A stretch of 17,967 bases of DNA, taken from positions 1-17,967 of the forward strand of contig CATZEP010000018.1 in assembly GCA_958418185.1 (NCBI GenBank). Reading direction: 5' to 3'. This DNA comes from an uncultured Collinsella sp. (lineage in GTDB: Bacteria; Actinomycetota; Coriobacteriia; Coriobacteriales; Coriobacteriaceae). The notes below the pieces were generated by a model. It saw only the letters and a program-made list of their open reading frames with translations. It was not told the DNA's origin and searched no databases. A program made the translations under genes and the position numbers. Positions 13,599 through 17,967 of the stretch are shown here, piece by piece; the first letter of the stretch is position 1; each line of letters opens with the position of its first letter.

Positions 13599-14877
13599 CG
13601 CCGAAGCCAAGCGCGTCACCTCCATCGCCCGCGCCATCAACTGGAGCTACATGTGGCGCCGCCTGATGAGCTACGTCTGGCTCGATCTGTTGCTGCTGGT
13701 GATTGCGGCGGCGATCCTCGTCTATGGATACAACCAGACGCTGCCCGACGGCGCGTTTACCGCAGGATGGATCCCCAACGCCACCGTTCGCGGCATGTCG
13801 CTGACGCCCGCACGCGGCTGGGACCTGACAACGCTCACCTATACCGTTGAGCTTGCGCGTACCAGCAAGACCTTCCCCCTTGCACAGGATCTCGTCACGC
13901 TATGGCCTCTCTACCTTGTCGTTGTGGGATGGCAGGTCATCAGCGTGCTCAACATGCTCGGCGGTGCCCGCCGCGTACGCCGCACTATGGCGCCGCTCAA
14001 CGACCTGGCCTTGCGCGTGGACGAGCTCGGCCGCATGCAGCTCTCCGGCGGCAAGATGGAAACACTGGAGCAGGCCATCGAGCGCGCAAGCGTCGACTCG
14101 CCGAGCGTCGCCACCGGCGACGCCGACCTGGCGAGCATCGAGGTCGCGCTCAACCGCCTGCTGCGCCAGATGCAAGAGGCCAAGTTGCAGCAGATGCGCT
14201 TTGTCAACGATGCAAGTCACGAGCTGCGCACGCCCATCGCGGTGATTCAGGGCTACGTAAACATGCTCGACCGCTGGGGCAAAGACGACCCGGACGTGCT
14301 GGCGGAATCCATCGCGTCCCTCAAGGCCGAAAGCGAGCACATGCAGGAGCTCGTGGAGCAGCTGCTGTTTTTGGCGCGCGGCGATGCCGGGCGCACGGTC
14401 CTGCGGCGTGCGCATACCAACCTGGCCGCACTGGTCGGCGAGGTATGCGAGGAATCGCAGATGATCGATACCGAGCACACGTATCGGCTGGTGTACGACA
14501 CCACGCTTGCCAGCGACCCGCGCTGCGACGCGCCCGTCGACGTGGCGCTCGTGAAGCAGGCTCTGCGCGTGATCGTGCAAAACGCCGCCAAGTATTCGGA
14601 CGCGGGAACGACCGTCACATTTGGCATAACGCCCGATGCGGGCATGGGCACGATCGACATAAGTGTTGAGGACGAGGGCATCGGCATGAACCAGGAATCC
14701 GCAGCTCACGCGTTCGAGCGGTTCTACCGTGCCGACAACGCGCGCGATGCCGGCGCGCAGGGCTCGGGTCTGGGGCTCGCCATCGCCAAGTGGATCGTCG
14801 ACAGCCACGGCGGCGTCATCGGCGTGACCTCAGTCGAGGGCGTCGGCAGCCGCTTTACGATTCGCCTGCCACGGTAG
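13582..14877 (+). CDS. Membrane sensor histidine kinase
   Basis: A 431-residue kinase and partner of the overlapping response regulator. Transmembrane helices lie at about 31-49 and 104-127 and bracket a small extracytoplasmic loop of about 55 residues, the likely sensing part. The dimerisation and phosphoacceptor helix carries His213 in SHELRTP. The ATP-binding domain shows the N box (VQNAAKYSD, Asn334), G1 (DEGIGM, 364-369), the F box (FERFYRAD, 378-385) and G2 (GSGLGLA, 394-400). The start is ATG 13582, inside the last codons of the regulator gene, with a GGGGTGGG stretch as ribosome site. The frame is open further upstream but only within the regulator gene. The stimulus is not predictable. 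Confidence 0.94.
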   Translation: MSAARNAEAKRVTSIARAINWSYMWRRLMSYVWLDLLLLVIAAAILVYGYNQTLPDGAFTAGWIPNATVRGMSLTPARGWDLTTLTYTVELARTSKTFPLAQDLVTLWPLYLVVVGWQVISVLNMLGGARRVRRTMAPLNDLALRVDELGRMQLSGGKMETLEQAIERASVDSPSVATGDADLASIEVALNRLLRQMQEAKLQQMRFVNDASHELRTPIAVIQGYVNMLDRWGKDDPDVLAESIASLKAESEHMQELVEQLLFLARGDAGRTVLRRAHTNLAALVGEVCEESQMIDTEHTYRLVYDTTLASDPRCDAPVDVALVKQALRVIVQNAAKYSDAGTTVTFGITPDAGMGTIDISVEDEGIGMNQESAAHAFERFYRADNARDAGAQGSGLGLAIAKWIVDSHGGVIGVTSVEGVGSRFTIRLPR

Positions 14878-14909
14878 GGGCACCCGCGCGGCGGCAAGCC
14901 CTCGGCATA

Positions 14910-14945
14910 AAAAAGGGATAGGGCCACGAGACCCCATCCCTTTTT
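14910..14945. terminator. Bidirectional terminator between kinase and VOC genes
   Basis: AAAAAGGGAT (14910-14919) pairs with ATCCCTTTTT (14936-14945), with an additional GGG/CCC extension inward. The A-run on one side and T-run on the other make it work for both convergent operons. Confidence 0.85.
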
Positions 14946-14967
14946 GCTAGCTATGGCAGCTTGTGCG

Positions 14968-15342
14968 CTACTCGCGGCACAGGTGCACGGCGAAGCCGGC
15001 GAACTCGCGCTTAAAGTACACGAGCTTGGTGCCGCCATCGGGCAGCAGCACGCGCGACTCCTCGTTGACCTCGAGCCCGCGCTCGGCAAACCACTTCTCG
15101 GCCGCATCGATGTCGTTGACGGCAAAGCCGATGTGGCCCTTAGCGCCTCGACCGTTCTGCTTCATGACCTCGACCAGCGAATCATTGAAGTAAGAAACCG
15201 GGGTCTCGATGACGGGCAGGCCCATCATCGTCGAGAACAGCTCCGCGATCTCCAGGGCGTCTGCCGGGTCGGTGGCGTTAATGCCCACATGGGCAACGCG
15301 CATGCCAAAGAGCTCGACCGGATTGGCGTTCTGCTCACTCAT
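14968..15342 (-). CDS. VOC-family (glyoxalase/dioxygenase fold) protein
   Basis: A 124-residue single-domain protein of the vicinal oxygen chelate fold. AHVGINATDP (17-26) at the first beta strand and KGHIGFAVNDIDAA (68-81) at the second module are the usual landmarks; His18, His70 and C-terminal His120 may be metal ligands. Similar domains occur fused to or next to 2-keto-3-deoxy-phosphogluconate aldolases in low-GC bacteria, but that link is from memory. The substrate is unknown. It starts 11 bp after the stop codon of the PTS IIB gene, with only a weak ribosome site, so translation is probably coupled to it. It ends at the shared terminator before the kinase gene. Confidence 0.82.
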   Translation of the reverse strand: MSEQNANPVELFGMRVAHVGINATDPADALEIAELFSTMMGLPVIETPVSYFNDSLVEVMKQNGRGAKGHIGFAVNDIDAAEKWFAERGLEVNEESRVLLPDGGTKLVYFKREFAGFAVHLCRE

Positions 15343-15353
15343 GCAGTCAGCGC

Positions 15354-15641
15354 CTACTGAGCCATGACGTCGAGGACGGCCTTCTCGGCAGCGACGCGGT
15401 TCATGCCGGTCATGAAGGGCACGCCGCTCACGTACGGGCAGGTGAGGCCCTCGGGGGCAACGGTGGTGGCGATCAGCAGATCAGCGCCCTCGTCGCAGTA
15501 ATCCTTGGCCTCGGAGATGGCGCACTGCACGATCTCATACTTGTCGGCGTAACCGTTGGCGTCGAGCAGGGTGGCGACCTTCTGGGCAACGAGCGTGGAA
15601 GTAGCAGCGCCAGCACCGCAAGCCAAAACAATCTTCTTCAT
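15354..15641 (-). CDS. PTS galactitol-type IIB component, orphan
   Basis: A cytoplasmic phosphocarrier of 95 residues. The P-loop-like start MKKIVLACGAGAATST carries Cys8, the residue phosphorylated by IIA and used to phosphorylate incoming sugar. Length and sequence fit the galactitol/ascorbate IIB fold (GatB-like). No IIA or IIC gene is in this window, which is unusual because these genes normally travel together. It may serve a transporter encoded elsewhere or act as a regulator. A GGGAG ribosome site lies about ten bases before ATG 15641. It forms an operon with the VOC gene, which suggests a shared carbohydrate-related role. Confidence 0.88.
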   Translation of the reverse strand: MKKIVLACGAGAATSTLVAQKVATLLDANGYADKYEIVQCAISEAKDYCDEGADLLIATTVAPEGLTCPYVSGVPFMTGMNRVAAEKAVLDVMAQ

Positions 15642-15743
15642 AGGTAATGTCTCCCTTCATGGTTTACTTTAGGTAAGTGTACCGCAGCGAGCGATGGCAC
15701 TCGGCCTCGATGAGCTTTTATGCCAGTTTGCTTGCGCGCTGCG

Positions 15744-15749
15744 TATAAT
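15744..15749 (+). promoter_or_regulatory. -10 box TATAAT
   Basis: A consensus TATAAT lies 55 bp before ATG 15805. A small inverted repeat (CGCTC/GAGCG, 15774-15790) sits in the leader. A good -35 box at 17 bp is not visible. Confidence 0.5.
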
Positions 15750-15804
15750 ACATCTAGTACGTGTTGTCATACCGCTCGCTTTATGAGCGACTAAGGACCC
15801 TAAT

Positions 15805-16428
15805 ATGCCCGATTCCCGCACACTCTGGACCGCCGTCGTTATCATCTGCATCGCCGTGTCGGTGTTCTTTAGCGTCAAAAAACGCACCACGTTTAAGCGC
15901 CTGCAGCAGCTCATGGCCGCCAAGCAGTGGGACGAGTTCGATCGTTTGCTCGACGGCAAACTCACCAGCATGCTGTACCCGCGCTACAACCGCGACTACC
16001 TGCGCCTGAACTCCTATCTGCTGCGCGAGGACCACGAGCGCGCCAGCGAGATGTTCGATCTGCTGCTGGGACTCAACCTGCCCAAGATGCAGCGCGTCGA
16101 CCTGGTCATTAAGGCCTTTAACTACTACGTTGGCCAGGAGGACCGCAAAAAGTCCAAGGAGTTGCTGCACGAGATCAAGGGCTTTGAGGGCGGTCAGGCC
16201 GAGGCAGTCGCGCACGAGTGCCAGCTGATGTACGACACGATGATCCTCAAGCGCCACAACGACATTCCCGAGCTGGAGCGCATGCTCGAGGATGTCGGCG
16301 ACGACCCGGTCAAGCGCTGCCGCCTGGAGTACCTGCTGGCCCTGCAGTACCAAAACAAGGGCGACGAGGCAAAGTTCCAAGAGTTCCTCGAGAAGTCGGG
16401 CCAACACTCGATGGCCGTCAACGCGTAA
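15805..16428 (+). CDS. Membrane-anchored helical-repeat (TPR-like) protein, function unknown
   Basis: A 207-residue protein I do not recognise as a named family. One N-terminal membrane helix (about 7-23, TLWTAVVIICIAVSVFFSV) is followed by KKR, so the remainder should face the cytoplasm. The rest is all helical, with repeat-like pairs (FDRLLDGKLTSMLYPRYNRD, ASEMFDLLLGLNLP, SKELLHEIKGF, ELERMLEDV) reminiscent of tetratricopeptide scaffolds. AAGGA lies about eight bases before ATG 15805. It is transcribed towards tRNA-Leu, which starts 31 bp after its stop, so read-through into the tRNA is possible. A scaffold role is inferred from the fold only. Confidence 0.75.
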   Translation: MPDSRTLWTAVVIICIAVSVFFSVKKRTTFKRLQQLMAAKQWDEFDRLLDGKLTSMLYPRYNRDYLRLNSYLLREDHERASEMFDLLLGLNLPKMQRVDLVIKAFNYYVGQEDRKKSKELLHEIKGFEGGQAEAVAHECQLMYDTMILKRHNDIPELERMLEDVGDDPVKRCRLEYLLALQYQNKGDEAKFQEFLEKSGQHSMAVNA

Positions 16429-16459
16429 CGGACGGCTTGTGCTAGACTTCTAGTCTCAC

Positions 16460-16544
16460 GGGGGCGTGGCGGAATTGGCATACGCAGGAGACTTAAAATC
16501 TCTCGCCGCAAGGATTGTGGGTTCGAGTCCCACCGCCCCTACCA
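16460..16544 (+). tRNA. tRNA-Leu (anticodon UAA)
   Basis: A complete 85-base cloverleaf. The acceptor stem is GGGGGCG (16460-16466) with CGCCCCT (16534-16540, first pair G-U), then discriminator A and an encoded CCA. The anticodon stem 16487-16491/16499-16503 encloses the loop CTTAAAA with anticodon TAA (16494-16496). A long class II variable arm (GCCGCAAGGAT region) and the T loop GTTCGAGTC support leucine. It reads UUA codons. A small hairpin (AGACT-TCT-AGTCT, 16445-16457) lies just upstream. Confidence 0.96.
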
Positions 16545-16611
16545 CGTATTGTTTACGAGCCCGTGTCCCCCAGGGATGCGGGCTCGTTTCTTTTAGATGC
16601 CGGTGGGACTC
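16527..16611. repeat. Direct repeat copy 1: tRNA-Leu 3' end plus terminator
   Basis: These 85 bases, starting inside the T loop of the tRNA, recur at 16723-16807 with about four differences and a constant offset of 196 bp. The copied part holds the last 18 bases of the tRNA (GTCCCACCGCCCCTACCA) and the complete terminator hairpin. Confidence 0.9.
16556..16594 (+). terminator. tRNA-Leu terminator (copy 1)
   Basis: CGAGCCCG (16556-16563) pairs with CGGGCTCG (16579-16586), and an inner TCCC/GGGA stem extends it. GTTTCTTTT follows on the plus strand. Confidence 0.85.
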
Positions 16612-16722
16612 GAACCCGCGAGGGGGCGAGCGCCAAACGGACGCGCAGCGTCCGCAGCGAGCCGACGAGGGCGCCGGCAGGCGGCCGAAGCCGGTGCGGA
16701 TTTGCGCAGCAAATACGCGGAC
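16598..16722. repeat. Segment between the direct repeats with inverted T-arm copy
   Basis: GGTGGGACTCGAACCC (16601-16616) is the reverse complement of the T-arm region of the adjacent tRNA (16519-16534). Then come a perfect hairpin CGGACG/CGTCCG (16638-16643 and 16649-16654) and a 10-bp near-perfect hairpin (16696-16705 with 16709-16718). No gene is credible here; frames across it are tRNA-derived. It looks like a small inserted or rearranged cassette between tRNA fragments. Confidence 0.6.
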
Positions 16723-16807
16723 GTCCCACCGCCCCTACCACGCATTGTTTACGAGCCCGTGTCCCCCAGGGATGCGGGCTCGTTTCTTTTGGATGCCGAT
16801 GGGGCTC
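16723..16807. repeat. Direct repeat copy 2: partial tRNA-Leu 3' end plus terminator
   Basis: Second copy of 16527-16611. The tRNA part is only the last 18 bases, so it cannot be a functional tRNA. This arrangement, an intact tRNA followed by a direct repeat of its 3' end, is what tRNA-targeting integration leaves as attL/attR, but only 196 bp separates the copies and no integrase is present. Confidence 0.88.
16752..16790 (+). terminator. Terminator hairpin (copy 2)
   Basis: The stem CGAGCCCG/CGGGCTCG (16752-16759 and 16775-16782) with the T-rich tail is repeated unchanged from the tRNA terminator. Confidence 0.75.
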
Positions 16808-16810
16808 TAT

Positions 16811-16875
16811 GTTGCGGTGGGATAGTTTCTGTTTTGGCAGGCTACCAGCCCATTTAGGAACTATTTCACCGCAAC
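16811..16875. repeat. 65-bp palindromic hairpin downstream of ppx/gppA
   Basis: GTTGCGGTGGGATAGTTT (16811-16828) and GAACTATTTCACCGCAAC (16858-16875) are inverted arms, 15 of 18 identical. The three differences become G-U pairs if the plus strand is transcribed, giving an unbroken 18-bp helix. A small GGC/GCC hairpin sits in the loop. It lies just behind the Ppx/GppA stop codon (16890), so it may also act as that gene's 3' hairpin, although no U-run follows. Confidence 0.6.
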
Positions 16876-16889
16876 TTATGAGGGGATGG

Positions 16890-17894
16890 TTAAAGGGCGC
16901 TGAGGCTGGGGGTCCAGGCGATGGTGGGGGTCGCGCCGTCGAGAACCTCGTTGATGGTGGCGGCCATGCCGGCAAGCAGGCTGTTCTCGCTTACGGTGAG
17001 TGTATCGTAGCCGCCGGCTCGCATGAGCTCGCGAATCACAACGGCACCAGCCAAAATCACGCCCGCGCGCTTGGGTTGCACGCCCGGTAACGCGGCGATG
17101 CCCGCAACATCCAGCGCGGACATGCTCTCGATAGCGGCCGAAACCTGCTCCAGCGAAAGCTCGCGCAGGTGCACAAAGCTTGAATCATACGGCTCCAGTT
17201 CGTGGACGAGTGCCACGAGCGTAGTGACGGTACCACCCACCGCCACCAGGCGCTCGGCGCGCTCAAAGTCGACAGGCAGGCTCTCAAAATAGCCCGCAAA
17301 CTGCTCGTTTGCCCAGCCGGCAGCAGCCGCAAGCTCGTCCGTTGACGGCGGCAGCGCCGAGAAAAACCGCTCGGTCACGCGGCGGCAACCGATATCCAGC
17401 GAGCGCGTCCCCTCCAGCGCAAAGACGCCGCGCTCCGGCGCATAGACGCCCGTCGCGAGCTCTGTGGATCCGCCGCCCGAATCGGCAACGATGATGCGCT
17501 CGCCGGCAAAGTCGTGTGCCACGCCAAAAAACGTCAGGCGCGCCTCGACCTCGCCCGGAATCACCTGCGGCTCGAGCCCCAGCTCGCGCAGGCCGTCCAG
17601 CAGTAGCGCGGCATTGGACGCATCGCGCGCGGCGCTCGTGCATGTGGTGCAGATGCACGCGGCCCCAAAGGCACGGGCCTCATCCACAAACATGCGACAC
17701 GCAGCGAGCACGCGCTCAACGGCCGCCTCGCAAAAGCGCCCCGTCGCGTCCACACCCTCGCCCAAGTCGGTAATCTCGGTATGCTTGGACGATTCCACGA
17801 TCGCCCCGTCCTCGACCTGGGCCAACACCAGTCGCGACGACACCGTTCCCAGGTCAATCGCCGCCACCTTATATCGTTTGTCGCAATGCGTCAT
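16890..17894 (-). CDS. Ppx/GppA-family phosphatase, short form
   Basis: A 334-residue member of the exopolyphosphatase/guanosine pentaphosphatase family (ASKHA fold). Family enzymes remove terminal phosphate from polyphosphate or from pppGpp, linking it to phosphate storage or the stringent response. Visible are the first phosphate motif AAIDLGTVSSRL (11-22), CTSAARDASN (85-94), the PGEVEARL stretch with the likely catalytic glutamate (Glu115 or Glu117), the second phosphate loop DSGGGSTEL (138-146) and VGGTVTTLVAL (219-229). The C-terminal HD-type domain of the long enzymes is absent, as in the short actinobacterial type. GGAGGGGAG precedes ATG 17894 by about six bases. The gene follows another minus-strand gene by 20 bp, so the two form an operon. 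Which substrate it uses is not decided by sequence. Confidence 0.92.
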   Translation of the reverse strand: MTHCDKRYKVAAIDLGTVSSRLVLAQVEDGAIVESSKHTEITDLGEGVDATGRFCEAAVERVLAACRMFVDEARAFGAACICTTCTSAARDASNAALLLDGLRELGLEPQVIPGEVEARLTFFGVAHDFAGERIIVADSGGGSTELATGVYAPERGVFALEGTRSLDIGCRRVTERFFSALPPSTDELAAAAGWANEQFAGYFESLPVDFERAERLVAVGGTVTTLVALVHELEPYDSSFVHLRELSLEQVSAAIESMSALDVAGIAALPGVQPKRAGVILAGAVVIRELMRAGGYDTLTVSENSLLAGMAATINEVLDGATPTIAWTPSLSAL

Positions 17895-17914
17895 TGCAGG
17901 CTCCCCTCCGGACG

Positions 17915-17967
17915 CTATTTGCCGTTGGACACGACCGTCTGGCCCTCGACGCCGTTAAATCCAAACA
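17915..17967 (-). CDS. 3' end of an unidentified gene running off the window edge
   Basis: On the minus strand the last 16 codons read FGFNGVEGQTVVSNGK followed by TAG (17915-17917). The frame is open to the window edge, and the stop lies 20 bp before the phosphatase start, typical of an operon. The fragment is too short to name. A polyphosphate kinase would be a natural partner of Ppx, but nothing here shows it. Confidence 0.5.
   Translation of the reverse strand, partial: FGFNGVEGQTVVSNGK

Noticed and set aside
12141..13640. 499-codon minus-strand frame
   Set aside because: It is antisense to the DUF4342 and response regulator genes, a shadow produced by high-GC third positions. The plus-strand genes have complete domains and ribosome sites.
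16527..16807. Full integrated island at tRNA-Leu
   Set aside because: The copies are only 196 bp apart with no integrase or cargo gene, so only a scar or cassette can be claimed.
16466..17090. Plus-strand frames across the tRNA-Leu region (ending VPPPLPRIVYEPVSPRDAG-type sequence)
   Set aside because: These are translations of the tRNA, its terminator and the duplicated copy, a well-known source of false hypothetical proteins.
1..17967. CRISPR array
   Set aside because: No regularly spaced short direct repeats with unique spacers and no cas gene are seen; the repeats present are palindromes or a two-copy direct repeat.

Overview
The window looks like a chromosomal segment of a high-GC actinobacterium of the class Coriobacteriia, most likely Collinsella or a close relative. 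This is an inference from base composition, compact housekeeping-type gene content, a CCA-encoding tRNA and the style of the intergenic repeats. No ribosomal RNA or other decisive marker is present, so the assignment is tentative.

Layout, left to right. (1) 1-150: hairpins and a large imperfect palindrome directly behind purH. (2) purH (minus) makes IMP in the last two steps of purine synthesis. A GNAT acetyltransferase diverges from it across 277 bp. (3) A secreted or membrane DUF2207 protein (minus) converges on the acetyltransferase and is flanked on both sides by related repeats built on GGAACGTC. (4) A 565-bp gene-free stretch holds one of these repeats and a structured segment ending in a strong hairpin, a possible small RNA. 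(5) A GluQ-type glutamyl-tRNA synthetase paralogue (plus) carries a C-terminal tail that resembles the end of DUF1778 (TacA-like) antitoxins. (6) A minus-strand operon encodes a small two-helix membrane protein and two different metallophosphoesterases that overlap by ATGA. (7) A visibly lower-GC block carries a 958-residue protein with an HKD (phospholipase D-like) nuclease domain, an SF2 helicase and a DUF3427-type C-terminus, converging on a NUDIX hydrolase. (8) 11852-12034 is a MITE-like palindromic element. (9) A plus-strand operon encodes a UBA-like/DUF4342 membrane protein, an OmpR-family regulator and its histidine kinase. (10) A minus-strand pair encodes an orphan galactitol-type PTS IIB and a VOC-fold protein. 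(11) A membrane-anchored helical-repeat protein is followed by tRNA-Leu(UAA), whose 3' end and terminator are duplicated 196 bp downstream. (12) A short Ppx/GppA phosphatase (minus) sits behind the last 16 codons of a gene that enters from the right edge.

Most genes look intact and chromosomal. The two-component operon, the IIB/VOC pair and the phosphoesterase operon show tight spacing or overlaps that imply co-expression. The parts most worth a second look are the HKD-helicase/NUDIX island as a possible genome-defence or repair locus, the synthetase-antitoxin fusion, the duplicated tRNA end with an inverted T-arm copy, and several intergenic palindromes that may be multicopy families in this genome.
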